Of a stretch of DNA of 64,000 nt, positions 52,394-61,383 are shown in pieces. The notes under the pieces are model-generated. The model saw only the letters and a program-made list of their open reading frames with translations. It did no database searches and had not been told where the DNA came from. Source of the stretch: Pseudomaricurvus sp033283175 (GTDB lineage Bacteria; Pseudomonadota; Gammaproteobacteria; Pseudomonadales; Cellvibrionaceae). The position numbers and the translations under genes were made by a program. The number at the start of each line of letters is the position of its first letter. The first letter of the stretch is position 1. The stretch lies in contig JAWMQM010000003.1 in the NCBI GenBank assembly GCA_033283175.1, forward strand, positions 62,001 to 126,000, in the 5' to 3' direction.

Positions 52394-53314
52394 ATGAATG
52401 CTGTGTTGTTGATGCTCGGATTATTGCTTGACCGGCTGTTGGGTGAACCCCGTCGCTGGCATCCACTGGTGGGTTTTGGCCACCTGGCAGCGGCCGTTGA
52501 AAAGCGGCTTAATCGCGACACACAGCCGGAACGGCAGCGCCTGCTGGCGGGCGTTGCGGCTTGGTGCCTGCTGGTTTTGCCGCTACCGCTGTTGCTGTGG
52601 CAGTTGCCGGAGGAGCACGGCTTGTACTGGCTACTGGCGGTGCTGTCGCTCTGGTTCAGTATTGGCTGGCGCAGTCTGCGTGAACACGCTGGCGCGGTTG
52701 CCGAGGCCCATCTATGGGGTGGGCTGGACGCTGCGCGACAGGCGGTAAGCCGTATCGTCAGTCGCGACACGGCACCGATGGATGAGGCGGCTGTCTCCCG
52801 TGCCACCATAGAGTCGGTGCTGGAGAACGGCAGCGATGCCATTTTTGCCCCCATTGTCTGGTTTCTGTTACTGGGGCCGGCTGGTGCCGTGGGCTACCGC
52901 TTCGCCAACACCCTCGATGCGATGTGGGGGTATCGAACCGCGCGTTATGAGTGGTTTGGTAAATGCGCGGCGCGCATGGATGACCTGCTTAACTGGGTGC
53001 CGGCGCGTTTGACCGCGGTGACTTACGCCGCCGCTGGTAACTGGCGCGATGCTCTGGCCTGCTGGCGCCAGCAGGCCAGAGCCTGCGCCAGCCCCAATGG
53101 CGGGGCGGTGATGTGCGCCGGCGCCGGCGCCCTGCAGGTGGAGCTGGGGGGCGGAGCCTGGTATCACGGCCAGTGGCAACCGCGGCCGGTCATGGGCTGT
53201 GGCGTTGCCACAACGCTGTCTGACGTATTGGCCGCTGTGGCGCTGGTGGATCGCAGCGTCTGCATCTGGGTGGTTTTTCTTTTGATTGCACAAGCTGTGC
53301 AGATGTTTGTTTGA
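52394..53314 (+). CDS. cbiB: Adenosylcobinamide-phosphate synthase
   Basis: 306 residues. The N-terminus LLLDRLLGEPRRWHPLVGFGHL, ISRDTA (IVSRDTAPMDEAAVSRATIE), ENGSDAIFAPIVWFLLLGPAGAVGYRFANTLD and MWGYR are family hallmarks of CbiB (CobD in Pseudomonas naming). A membrane protein that attaches aminopropanol phosphate, or aminopropanol, to adenosylcobyric acid. It is followed by the cobD decarboxylase that supplies that side chain. Confidence 0.94.
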   Translation: MNAVLLMLGLLLDRLLGEPRRWHPLVGFGHLAAAVEKRLNRDTQPERQRLLAGVAAWCLLVLPLPLLLWQLPEEHGLYWLLAVLSLWFSIGWRSLREHAGAVAEAHLWGGLDAARQAVSRIVSRDTAPMDEAAVSRATIESVLENGSDAIFAPIVWFLLLGPAGAVGYRFANTLDAMWGYRTARYEWFGKCAARMDDLLNWVPARLTAVTYAAAGNWRDALACWRQQARACASPNGGAVMCAGAGALQVELGGGAWYHGQWQPRPVMGCGVATTLSDVLAAVALVDRSVCIWVVFLLIAQAVQMFV

Positions 53315-53324
53315 GACGCGGACG

Positions 53325-54377
53325 ATGTTGAATCACGGTGGCAAACTGGCAGAGGCGCAACAGCGCTATCCGCAACAGCACGAGTGGCTGGATCTCTCCA
53401 CGGGCATTGCGCCCTGGAGCTGGCCGGTGCCGGTGATCCCCGACGACGTGTGGCAACGGCTGCCGGAATCTGACCAGTCGCTGCGACTGGCTGCGGCTGA
53501 CTTCTATGGCTGCGACGCTGATCAGGTGTTGCCGGTGGCCGGTTCACAGGTGGCAATTGAGTCGCTGCCTGGCTGTGTCCCCGCGGGTGCTGTGGCTGTG
53601 CCGCTGTGGGGCTATGGCGAACATCGCCACCGTTGGCAGAAGCAGGGCCACACACTGCATTTCTATCGCAACCTGCCGGAGCTGCTGCAGCTGTTGCGGA
53701 GCGGAACTGCCCGTTACGCAGTGGTGATCAACCCCAACAATCCCACCGGGGCCCATTGGGCCTGCCGCCAATTGCAGCTCGTTCTGGAGGCGTTGCCACA
53801 GGATGGACTGCTGGTGGTGGATGAGGCGTTTGCTGATCTGCAAAGCCCGGCGCCGGCATTGCAGCTGGCGGCTGATCCGCGACTGGTGGTGCTGCGTTCG
53901 GTGGGCAAGTTTTTTGGCATGGCCGGTTTGCGGCTGGGCTTTGTGATTGCTGGCGCAACGGTACGCGACGCGCTGCACAAGTACCTGCCGCTGTGGGGGG
54001 TATCACACCCGGCGCTGTGGCTGGGTGATCAGATGCTGGCCGACGGGCCGTGGCAGTTGCAGCAGCGCCAGCGCATCCGGCAGGCACAGCAGTGGTTGCT
54101 GGACACCCTGCACCAGCAGGTACCGGAGGCATGGCGTTCGGGGGTGCAGTCAGGGCCGCTGTTTGTCAGCCTGTTTGGCGATCCCTGCAGTTTGCAGGAG
54201 TTCGCCGAGGCGTGCCAGGCCGATGGTGTGTTGCTGCGTTACTTCGCGCCGCAGGAAAACCGCAGCTGTGTGCGCATTGGCCTGTGTGCCGATAACCAGC
54301 GGGAGAAACTGCAGCGTGTGCTGGGAGCGCACGGGGAGTTGCTGCGCACTGCGGCAAAAAACAATTGCTGTCGATAG
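53325..54377 (+). CDS. cobD: Threonine-phosphate decarboxylase
   Basis: 350 residues from the ATG at 53325, 10 bases after cbiB. It begins HGGKLAEAQQRYPQQHEWLDLSTGIAPW, typical of CobD/CobC decarboxylases. Fold-type I PLP motifs are present: NPNNPTGAHW, VVDEAFADLQ and the lysine site LRSVGKFFGMAGLRLGF. It forms (R)-1-amino-2-propanol phosphate from threonine phosphate for the nucleotide loop. The frame overlaps the long open frame of btuF, but btuF starts 26 bases after its stop. Confidence 0.92.
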   Translation: MLNHGGKLAEAQQRYPQQHEWLDLSTGIAPWSWPVPVIPDDVWQRLPESDQSLRLAAADFYGCDADQVLPVAGSQVAIESLPGCVPAGAVAVPLWGYGEHRHRWQKQGHTLHFYRNLPELLQLLRSGTARYAVVINPNNPTGAHWACRQLQLVLEALPQDGLLVVDEAFADLQSPAPALQLAADPRLVVLRSVGKFFGMAGLRLGFVIAGATVRDALHKYLPLWGVSHPALWLGDQMLADGPWQLQQRQRIRQAQQWLLDTLHQQVPEAWRSGVQSGPLFVSLFGDPCSLQEFAEACQADGVLLRYFAPQENRSCVRIGLCADNQREKLQRVLGAHGELLRTAAKNNCCR

Positions 54378-54403
54378 CAGAAGGGCAGGAAGGTTTGAAC
54401 AGA

Positions 54404-55369
54404 ATGATGATGAGATTTTCAGCACAGCTGCAGCAGGCGGTGATGGCGGGCGTTTGCCTGTTGCTGGTGGCGGCCGCTGTGGTTTATGGCCGCGAGGCAA
54501 GCGCCGAAGTGGTGTTGCAGGATGATATGCAGCGCACCGTGCGCCTGCCGCAGTCGGCAAAAAGAGTTGTGGTGCTGGCACCGCACCTGGCGGAGATGGT
54601 ATTTGCCATCGGTGCGGGCGACAAACTGGTGGGTGCCGTCTCCTACAGTGATTATCCGCAGGCGGCGCAGCAGGTGCCTCGCGTCGGCACCTACAAAAAT
54701 TTCAGCGCCGAGGCGATTTTGCGCCTGCGACCGGACCTGGTGTTGGCGTGGCAGTCGGGCAATGGCTTGCAGCGGGTAGAACCGATAATCCAGCTGGGTA
54801 TCCCGGTTTACTTTACCGAGCCGAGAACGCTGGAAGACATTGCGCTCAATATGCAACGCATCGCCGAGTTGACCGGCGTAGAGGAGAGCGCGTCACAGCA
54901 GTTTTTGCAGACCCTCAACCAGCTGCGGACAAGCTACGCTTCGCAGCCGCCGCTGTCGGTTTTTTACCAGGTCTGGAACCAGCCGCTGCAGACGTTGAAT
55001 GGTGAGCACCTGCTCAGTGATGTGATCGCGCTCTGCGGTGGTCGCAACGTGTTTGGTGATGCCAAAGTGCTGGCACCGCAGGTGAGTGTGGAGTCGGTGC
55101 TGCGACTGGATCCGCAAGTGATTGTGGCCAGCGGTATGGGCGAGGCGCGGCCGGAGTGGCTGGATGAGTGGCGTCGCTGGCCCAGCCTGCAGGCGGTGCG
55201 CAACGAGCAGCTGAAGTTTATTCCGCCGGATATTATCCAGCGCCATACCCCCAGGGTTCTGCAAGGCGCCGCGCAGCTGTGTGAACAGTTGCAGGCGGCC
55301 CGCGGGATCTACTATCCGGCCGCCAACTCCGCCAACTCCGCCAACTCCGCCGCCGCAGCCGATGAATGA
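54404..55369 (+). CDS. btuF: Cobalamin ABC transporter substrate-binding protein (BtuF-like)
   Basis: 321 residues from the first of three ATGs in ATGATGATG; AGGAAGG lies ~11 bases upstream. The signal sequence runs to about residue 35. The PBP type III fold motifs KRVVVLAPHLAEMVFAIGAGDKLVGAVSYSDYP-like region, VGTYKNFSAEAILRLRPDLVLAW and VFYQVWNQPLQTLNGEHLL support BtuF. Together with btuC and btuD it completes the B12 importer. The C-terminus carries a short NSA repeat encoded by three 9-bp units. Confidence 0.88.
   Translation: MMMRFSAQLQQAVMAGVCLLLVAAAVVYGREASAEVVLQDDMQRTVRLPQSAKRVVVLAPHLAEMVFAIGAGDKLVGAVSYSDYPQAAQQVPRVGTYKNFSAEAILRLRPDLVLAWQSGNGLQRVEPIIQLGIPVYFTEPRTLEDIALNMQRIAELTGVEESASQQFLQTLNQLRTSYASQPPLSVFYQVWNQPLQTLNGEHLLSDVIALCGGRNVFGDAKVLAPQVSVESVLRLDPQVIVASGMGEARPEWLDEWRRWPSLQAVRNEQLKFIPPDIIQRHTPRVLQGAAQLCEQLQAARGIYYPAANSANSANSAAAADE
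55322..55348 (+). repeat. Three 9-bp tandem repeats at the 3' end of btuF
   Basis: GCCAACTCC is repeated exactly three times (55322, 55331, 55340), coding for Ala-Asn-Ser units at the extreme C-terminus of BtuF. In-frame units make this a site where copy number could vary without breaking the gene. Confidence 0.85.
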
Positions 55370-55390
55370 CGTGACTGTCGAGAAGAGATT

Positions 55391-56128
55391 ATGACCTCCC
55401 CACACGCCTATTCCCCTGAGCAGATCGATGCCGTTTACCGGGCTATTAGTGAACGCCGCGACGTGCGTCATTTCCGTTCTGACCCTGTAGATGAAGCGGT
55501 TTTGCAGCGTCTGCTGCAGGCGGCACACGCCGCCCCCAGTGTGGGGCTGATGCAACCCTGGCGCTTTATCCGCATTCGCAACCGCGAGCTGCGTCAGCAG
55601 CTGCACACTGAAATTGAGCGGGAGCGCCAACGTACTGCCGAAGCGCTGGGACAGCGCTCCGATGAGTTTATGCAGCTCAAGGTGCAGGGTGTGCTGGACT
55701 GTGCCGAGGTGTGTGTGGTGACGCTGATGAATGAACGCGAGCGTCATGTGTTTGGCCGCCGCACCATGCCCGAGATGGACCTGGCTTCCGCCTCTTGTGC
55801 GGTGCAGAACCTGTGGCTGGCGGCCCGCGCCGAAGGCATCGGTGTGGGCTGGGTCTCTATCTACGAGCCGGCGGCCTTGAGTCAGTTGTTGCAGTTACCG
55901 GAGGGGGCTCGTGCCATCGCCATCCTCTGCATTGGTCATGTGGATGCGTTTTACGAAAAGCCCATGCTGGAGCTGGAAGGCTGGGCCGAGCGAGGTATGC
56001 TGGATGACTATGTGATGGTGGACAGCTGGCAGCCGGAAAAGGCTGAGCGCGCGCAACAGCAGTGGCGGGATGCGCAGCAGCGACAGCGGGGCGACGTGTT
56101 GTCCGCAGGGGAGGCCAGCGATGAGTGA
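55391..56128 (+). CDS. bluB: 5,6-dimethylbenzimidazole synthase
   Basis: 245 residues of the nitroreductase fold. RRDVRHFRSDPVDEAVLQRLL, AAHAAPSVGLMQPWRFI and AEGIGVGWVSIYEP are characteristic of BluB, which destroys FMNH2 with oxygen to form the lower ligand DMB. The last ~35 residues are Gln/Arg-rich. It starts 21 bases after btuF and overlaps cobQ by 8 bases. Its presence implies oxygen-dependent synthesis of true vitamin B12. Confidence 0.95.
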   Translation: MTSPHAYSPEQIDAVYRAISERRDVRHFRSDPVDEAVLQRLLQAAHAAPSVGLMQPWRFIRIRNRELRQQLHTEIERERQRTAEALGQRSDEFMQLKVQGVLDCAEVCVVTLMNERERHVFGRRTMPEMDLASASCAVQNLWLAARAEGIGVGWVSIYEPAALSQLLQLPEGARAIAILCIGHVDAFYEKPMLELEGWAERGMLDDYVMVDSWQPEKAERAQQQWRDAQQRQRGDVLSAGEASDE

Positions 56129-57626
56129 TGGTAAAACCCTGCTGGCGCAGGGCGCTCATACCCTGATGGTGCAGGGCACCACTTCTGATGCCGGCAAGAG
56201 CACCCTGGTGACGGCCCTGTGCCGCATCTATGCCCAGCGTGGACAGCGGGTGGTGCCTTTTAAACCGCAGAACATGGCCTTGAACAGCGCGGTCACTGTG
56301 GATGGCGGAGAGATCGGTCGTGCCCAGGCGGTGCAGGCGTTTGCGGCAGGGCTCGAACCGCACACGGATATGAATCCCGTTTTGCTGAAACCCAATACCG
56401 ATACCGGTGCCCAGGTGATTGTGCATGGCAAGGCCATCGGCAATATGGAAGCGGGTATCTACCACGACTACAAGCGCCTGGCGATGGACGCCGTGCTCAC
56501 CTCCCATCAACGCCTGTGCGAACAGTACGACTGCGTGATGGTGGAAGGGGCGGGCAGTCCTGCCGAGATCAACCTGCGGGATCGCGATATCGCCAACATG
56601 GGGTTTGCCGAGGCGGTGGATTGCCCGGTCATCCTCATCGCCGATATCGACAAGGGCGGTGTGTTTGCTCACCTGGTAGGCACGCTGGAGTTGCTGTCGC
56701 CATCGGAACAGAAGCGGGTGGTGGGATTCGTCATCAACCGCTTCCGCGGTGATATCGCCCTGCTGCAATCCGGCCTCGACTGGCTGGAAGAGCGCACCGG
56801 TAAACCGGTGCTGGGGGTGCTGCCCTATCTGCATGGCTTTCATCTGGAAGCGGAAGACGCCATTACTGCCAACACCCTGGCGGAAGAGAGCGACATGCCC
56901 GTATTGCGGGTGGTGGTGCCGGCAACACCTCGCATCAGCAATCACACCGACTTCGATGCCCTGCGCCTGCACCCGCAGGTGCAGTTTACCTTTGTGGGAC
57001 CCGACCAGCCCATTCCTGCAGCGGACCTGATTATCCTGCCCGGCAGCAAGAGTGTAATTGGCGACTGGCGTTTCCTGCAGCAGCAGGGCTGGCCCGATGC
57101 CATCGCCCGTCACCTGCGCTACGGCGGCAAGCTGCTGGGCATTTGCGGTGGTTACCAGATGCTGGGGCGTGAGCTGCAGGATCCGGATGCCATTGAGGGG
57201 CCGGCCGAAACGGTTGCGGCACTGAGCCTGCTGGATTTCACCACCCGTCTCTACGCGGAGAAACAACTGGTGAATCGCACCGGCGTGTTGGGTGACGGCG
57301 TGACACCGGTAAGCGGCTATGAGATTCACGCCGGTATCAGCAACGGCCCGGCACTGGCGACTCCGGCATTGTATCTGCACAGTGGCGACGGCCCGCAGGC
57401 TGATGGTGCCATCAGCGACGACCGGCAGGTGATGGGCACCTATCTGCACGGCCTGTTTGATGAGCCGGCGGCACTGGCAGCGCTGCTGCGCTGGGCCGGA
57501 CTCGAACAGCAGCAGGCGTTTGATTACGGCGCCTTGCGGGAACGTGAAGTGCAGCGTCTGGCCGACAGTGTCGAGACCGCCATCGACTGGCACAAGTGGC
57601 AGCAGGTGCTGCCGGATTTTGCCTGA
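56121..57626 (+). CDS. cobQ: Cobyric acid synthase
   Basis: 501 residues from the ATG at 56121 inside the end of bluB. N-terminal P-loop-like domain (LMVQGTTSDAGKSTLVTALC, PFKPQNMALNS) and a C-terminal class-I-type glutamine amidotransferase domain with LLGICGGYQMLG (nucleophile Cys) and the histidine in GTYLHGLFD. It amidates carboxylates b, d, e and g of adenosylcobyrinate a,c-diamide. Paired with cobB 70 bases downstream. Confidence 0.96.
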   Translation: MSDGKTLLAQGAHTLMVQGTTSDAGKSTLVTALCRIYAQRGQRVVPFKPQNMALNSAVTVDGGEIGRAQAVQAFAAGLEPHTDMNPVLLKPNTDTGAQVIVHGKAIGNMEAGIYHDYKRLAMDAVLTSHQRLCEQYDCVMVEGAGSPAEINLRDRDIANMGFAEAVDCPVILIADIDKGGVFAHLVGTLELLSPSEQKRVVGFVINRFRGDIALLQSGLDWLEERTGKPVLGVLPYLHGFHLEAEDAITANTLAEESDMPVLRVVVPATPRISNHTDFDALRLHPQVQFTFVGPDQPIPAADLIILPGSKSVIGDWRFLQQQGWPDAIARHLRYGGKLLGICGGYQMLGRELQDPDAIEGPAETVAALSLLDFTTRLYAEKQLVNRTGVLGDGVTPVSGYEIHAGISNGPALATPALYLHSGDGPQADGAISDDRQVMGTYLHGLFDEPAALAALLRWAGLEQQQAFDYGALREREVQRLADSVETAIDWHKWQQVLPDFA

Positions 57627-57696
57627 GCGAATTCGTTTTCAGCCTGGACAGTGTTGTAGCTGAACAGCTTTTGACTTCAATAACCCCGGAGAGATT

Positions 57697-58992
57697 ATGA
57701 CCGCCAGCGCCCTTATTATCAGCGCCCCCGGCAGTGGCCACGGCAAAACCCTGATTACCGCAGGCCTGGCACAGGCACTGCTGGAGCAGGGCAAAAACGT
57801 GGTGGTGTTCAAGATGGGGCCGGACTATCTCGATCCCATGTTTATTCGCCAGGCCACCGGCCTCGACGTGCGCCAGCTGGACTACTGGATGCTGAAGCCG
57901 GACGAGATTGCCGCCGAGTTGGGGCGTGCAGCTGCCAGTGCTGACCATGTATTGATCGAAGGGGTGATGGGACTGTTCGACGGTCGCTTTTCTGTGGCCT
58001 CACTGGCGCGGGAGTTTGGCATCCCGGTGGTGGTCGCGGCAGATGCCTCGGGTATGGCGCAGACCTTCGGTGCCCTGATGCAGGGATTGGCGGATTACGA
58101 CCCACAGGTAAATGTGGCGGCGGTGCTGGCCAACCGTGTCGGTAGTGCCAACCACGGCGCCATGCTGGAGGAGAGCGTGCGCCCACCGCTGCGCTACCTC
58201 GGCTGGGTGGAGCGTGACGAGGCGCTGGTGGTTCCGGAGCGCCACCTGGGCATTCATACTGACGCCCGTCAGATCTGTGTCGACACTACCCGCGCCATGG
58301 CGGCGAAGTTGCAACCCTGCCTGGACAAACTGCCGTGGCAGCCGTTGCAGGTGGATGCCAGCGCCCTGCAGTGTCCGTTAAGTGAAACCCGGCCGCTGCA
58401 GGGGCGTCGTATTGCCATCGCCCGCGATGCCGCTTTCAGTTTTCTCTACCCCGCCAACGTTGACCTGTTGCGTCGTGCCGGTGCCGAAGTCTGTTTCTTT
58501 TCACCATTGGCGGACGAGCCGGTCCCGGAGTGCGACAGCCTCTACCTGCCCGGCGGCTATCCGGAGCTGCACCTGCAAGCCCTGAGTGACAATCGCAGGT
58601 CGGCGGAGTCGGTGCGGGCCCATATCGTCTCCGGCAAACCTTGCCTGGCGGAGTGCGGGGGTATGCTGTACCTGCAGACCAGCCTCGCCGCCGGGGAGCA
58701 AACAGGTACCATGCTGGGACTGCTGCCGGGAGAGGCGGTGGTGGGCAAGCGCCTGGCGCGGTTGGGCTATCAGGGACTGGATGGCACCATCTTGCGGGGT
58801 CACACCTTTCACTATGCCGCCCTTAGTGACCTTCCGAGGGTGGCCAACGCCAGCTTCCAGGATGGCCGTGAGGGTGAGCCCATCTACCGATTGCACAATA
58901 CCCTGGCTTCCTTCGTGCACTGGTATTTTGCCTCCGACCCGCTGCGCATTGTGGAGTGGCTACAGGGGCGCTTCAGCGGCGTAGATGACTGA
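57697..58992 (+). CDS. cobB: Cobyrinate a,c-diamide synthase
   Basis: 431 residues with a start preceded by GGAGAG. ATP motif ISAPGSGHGKTLITAGLAQAL, VEGVMGLFDG and a C-terminal amidotransferase domain with CLAECGGMLYLQ (nucleophile Cys) and GHTFHYA. It amidates the a and c side chains using glutamine and ATP. The presence of both amidases indicates cobyrinate-level precursors are processed, so corrin-ring genes may lie elsewhere in the genome. Last cobalamin gene on the plus strand here. Confidence 0.94.
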   Translation: MTASALIISAPGSGHGKTLITAGLAQALLEQGKNVVVFKMGPDYLDPMFIRQATGLDVRQLDYWMLKPDEIAAELGRAAASADHVLIEGVMGLFDGRFSVASLAREFGIPVVVAADASGMAQTFGALMQGLADYDPQVNVAAVLANRVGSANHGAMLEESVRPPLRYLGWVERDEALVVPERHLGIHTDARQICVDTTRAMAAKLQPCLDKLPWQPLQVDASALQCPLSETRPLQGRRIAIARDAAFSFLYPANVDLLRRAGAEVCFFSPLADEPVPECDSLYLPGGYPELHLQALSDNRRSAESVRAHIVSGKPCLAECGGMLYLQTSLAAGEQTGTMLGLLPGEAVVGKRLARLGYQGLDGTILRGHTFHYAALSDLPRVANASFQDGREGEPIYRLHNTLASFVHWYFASDPLRIVEWLQGRFSGVDD

Positions 58993-59028
58993 CGGCGGCA
59001 GGAACAACACTTCGTTACAAATCTGCGA

Positions 59029-59058
59029 TTGATACTGATTCGCATTGGCGATTACAAT
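59029..59058 (+). promoter_or_regulatory. Fur box overlapping the promoter of the PepSY/cytochrome pair
   Basis: GATACTGATTCGCATTGGC (59031-59049) matches 13 of 19 Fur consensus positions. It overlaps a TTGATA (59029-59034) -35 and ends 4 bases before a TACAAT (59053-59058) -10, spacer 18. Fur bound here would block RNA polymerase, so the downstream pair should be induced by iron limitation. Confidence 0.7.
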
Positions 59059-59109
59059 CTGTGGCGTTCTTTCCCTTTTCAAAAAACAGGACACACGGAG
59101 TAGTTACCC

Positions 59110-59397
59110 ATGCTGAAACACCTCTCCCTGCTAGCCGCTGCTGCACTGGTCAGCGTTAACGCCTTCGCCGGTGCCGATTGCGAGAAGCACCCGCAAAACG
59201 AGCAGCTGCATGTGCTGGAAATGCAGAAAAAGATCGTTAACGAATACGGCTTTGCCATCAAGAAATTCACCACTTCCGGCAACTGCTACGAGATCTACGG
59301 CTGGGGACTGAACGACGCTAAAACCGAATTCGTGAAAGTCGAGGTCTACTTCGACACCAAAACCGGCGCCATCGTGAAGAAGAAAGTCGACGGATGA
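59110..59397 (+). CDS. Secreted PepSY-domain protein
   Basis: 95 residues with GGAG upstream. Signal peptide 1-20 (ending VNAFA) then a single PepSY-like domain: NEYGFAIKKFTTSGNCYEIYGW and VKVEVYFDTKTGAIVKKKVDG. Two cysteines (C24 and C57 region) could form a disulfide. PepSY/cytochrome b pairs are common and some are linked to iron or redox functions. The stop overlaps the next start by four bases. No cobalamin role is evident in spite of the position. Confidence 0.85.
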   Translation: MLKHLSLLAAAALVSVNAFAGADCEKHPQNEQLHVLEMQKKIVNEYGFAIKKFTTSGNCYEIYGWGLNDAKTEFVKVEVYFDTKTGAIVKKKVDG

Positions 59398-59918
59398 CAA
59401 CCGCAGGCGCTGGTTACAGCCACTGGGACGTTTTTATCCGTTTGGGGCACTGGCTGATGGCGGCACTGTTCCTGGCCAACTACTGGTGGCTGGAGGCGGG
59501 TGAGGAGCCCCACGAGTGGGTGGGTTACGGGTTGTTCGCCATCCTTTGCCTGCGCCTGGTGCGCGGTTTCACGGGGGCGGAGAACGGCCGTTTCCGGGAC
59601 TTTTTCCCTACGCCAGCACGACTGCGCCATTCCCTGGTTCATTTCACCGAAGAGCATCAGTTACATCAACACCAGGTGCGTCACACCGGGCTGGCGGGAC
59701 TGATGGTCTGCTTCCTGTTACTGGCCATGATGGTGACTGCGGTCTCCGGCTGGATGCAGGAGCTGGATATGTTCTGGGGTGAAGACTGGGTGCAGAACCT
59801 GCACAGCTGGTCGGCGGATGCCGTCATGCTGGCGGTGGTGGTGCATGTGGCAGCGGTGCTGTTGCTGCAGTGGTGTTACAAACTGCCCCTGGTTCGCGCC
59901 ATGTTTAACGGGTCATAA
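59394..59918 (+). CDS. Cytochrome b561-family membrane protein
   Basis: 174 residues, four membrane helices. Histidines typical of b-haem ligation occur in IRLGHWLMAALF, the LHQHQVRHTGLAGLM segment and NLHSWSADAVMLAVVVHVAAV. It resembles the di-haem cytochrome b/b6 proteins that carry electrons across the inner membrane, here probably with the PepSY protein. With the Fur box upstream, a ferric or siderophore-linked reduction role is my inference. Confidence 0.85.
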   Translation: MTTAGAGYSHWDVFIRLGHWLMAALFLANYWWLEAGEEPHEWVGYGLFAILCLRLVRGFTGAENGRFRDFFPTPARLRHSLVHFTEEHQLHQHQVRHTGLAGLMVCFLLLAMMVTAVSGWMQELDMFWGEDWVQNLHSWSADAVMLAVVVHVAAVLLLQWCYKLPLVRAMFNGS

Positions 59919-59981
59919 GTTGCGGGGTTCCTGAACAGCTTCTGCAATCGGCCCAGACCGAGCGCCTGAGCGTGTTCCGGT

Positions 59982-60737
59982 TCAGATGGCCGCGCAGACC
60001 AGCAGCGCGCTTTCCAGCACCGCAATCAGCGCCCCGCAGGTATCACCGCTGGTACCTTGCAGGCGCTGCATCATCACATGGCGCAACGCCAGTAACAGTA
60101 ACAGCCACACCACTGCCGCCAGCAGCGCTGCCGTTAGCGGCAGCAGAAGCAGTGCCAGCAGCCAGCTCAGGGCCACACTGGCGCGCAGCTGTGTGCGGGA
60201 GCTGTGATGCAGGAAATCCTCACCGATACCTCTGGGGCTGACGTAAGGGGTGGTCAGCAGCAGTGTCAGCGCGCCAGCGCGCCCCAGCAGCGGTGCCAGC
60301 ATCAGCACCCACCACTTTTCTGTCACTACCACAGTTTGCAGCAGGGCAAACTGCAACAGCAGCACACAGGCGATGGCGATGACTGCCGCACTGCCGCAGC
60401 GTGGATCTTTCATGATCTCCAGCGTACGCTCGCGATTGCCGCCGGCCAGCCAGCCATCGGCACTGTCCCCCAGACCGTCCAGGTGCAGGCCGCCGGTGAC
60501 CAGCGCCCACAAGGCCACCAGCAGCGCAGCAATGGCCGGCGCGGACAGCCAGGGCTGCAGCAGGTAGCCAGTCACACCCAGAATCATCCCGATTAACAGA
60601 CCTACCCACGGAAACAGCGGCAGTGCGTGGCCCTGGTCACTGGCCTGGAAATTTCGCAGCGCCGGCACCGGCAGGCGGGTGAGAAACTGACAGGCGCAGA
60701 GCCAGCCGCGCCAGAGATCGGAAGGGTTGCGGATCAT
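59982..60737 (-). CDS. cobS: Adenosylcobinamide-GDP ribazoletransferase (cobalamin synthase)
   Basis: 251 residues, polytopic. CQFLTRLPVPALRNF at the N-terminus and GGLHLDGLGDSADGWLAGGNRERTLEIMKDPRCGSAAVIA near 85-120 (Asp-rich active site) are CobS signatures. It joins adenosylcobinamide-GDP with alpha-ribazole(-phosphate) to give (phospho)cobalamin in the inner membrane. Last gene of cobU-cobT-cobC-cobS, 7 bases after cobC. Confidence 0.95.
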   Translation of the reverse strand: MIRNPSDLWRGWLCACQFLTRLPVPALRNFQASDQGHALPLFPWVGLLIGMILGVTGYLLQPWLSAPAIAALLVALWALVTGGLHLDGLGDSADGWLAGGNRERTLEIMKDPRCGSAAVIAIACVLLLQFALLQTVVVTEKWWVLMLAPLLGRAGALTLLLTTPYVSPRGIGEDFLHHSSRTQLRASVALSWLLALLLLPLTAALLAAVVWLLLLLALRHVMMQRLQGTSGDTCGALIAVLESALLVCAAI

Positions 60738-60744
60738 CTTTGAG

Positions 60745-61383
60745 TTACTCGCTCACCGGTGGTGCCGGTTGCAGTTGGGTAACCTGCATCCAGTCCTGCT
60801 GCTCGGGGTGGTGAAACACCTGTATCTGGCAGAAGCCGCCATAGCCGATCTGTACCCGGTTGAGGTGGGTCAGTGGTGTCTGCAGGCAGTGGCCCAGCAG
60901 CGAGCGGATCACCCCGGCGTGGGTCAGCAGCAGGCAGTGCTGGCCGCGGTAGGCATTGAGTATATAGTCCAGCGCCATCCGGGTACGGCGATGAAAATCG
61001 CGCAGCGGTTCGCCATTGGGCGGGTTGTGCTGGTCCGGTGCCTGCCAGAACTGCTCATAGGCGTCGCCGTGCTGCTCCAGCAGTTGTTGCAGGCTGAGGC
61101 CATCCCAGTCGCCAAAGTGCATCTCCGCCAGCGGTGGAATGGCGGTGCAGGGCAGCTGTCGCTGGTGAGCGAGCTTCTCCGCAAACACCGAGCAGCGTTG
61201 CAGCGGTGAGGTGAGCACCTGCTGCCAGTGATCTTTCTGTGGCCAGTTGTTGACCGAGGTGAGCATCTGCTGCCAGCCGCTCTCGCTGACGGTGCTGTCG
61301 GTCATACCGCGCAGGTGGGCGTCGTCGTCGCACTGGCCGTGGCGCATCAGATCGATGGTGGTGAGGGTAATATCCATGGTCAC
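60745..61383 (-). CDS. cobC: Alpha-ribazole phosphatase-type histidine phosphatase
   Basis: 212 residues from a GTG that overlaps the cobT stop by four bases (GTGA); an ATG two codons later is alternative. The phosphohistidine site is LMRHGQ (catalytic His ~15) with PLQRCSVFAEKLA, HFGDWDG and LLLTHAGVIR completing the phosphoglycerate-mutase fold. In this context it removes the 5'-phosphate of alpha-ribazole phosphate or cobalamin phosphate. Neighbours cobT and cobS support the specific call. Confidence 0.88.
   Translation of the reverse strand: MTMDITLTTIDLMRHGQCDDDAHLRGMTDSTVSESGWQQMLTSVNNWPQKDHWQQVLTSPLQRCSVFAEKLAHQRQLPCTAIPPLAEMHFGDWDGLSLQQLLEQHGDAYEQFWQAPDQHNPPNGEPLRDFHRRTRMALDYILNAYRGQHCLLLTHAGVIRSLLGHCLQTPLTHLNRVQIGYGGFCQIQVFHHPEQQDWMQVTQLQPAPPVSE

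Noticed and set aside
55857..57593. 578-residue minus-strand frame opposite cobQ
   Set aside because: Antisense shadow; cobQ motifs are on the plus strand.
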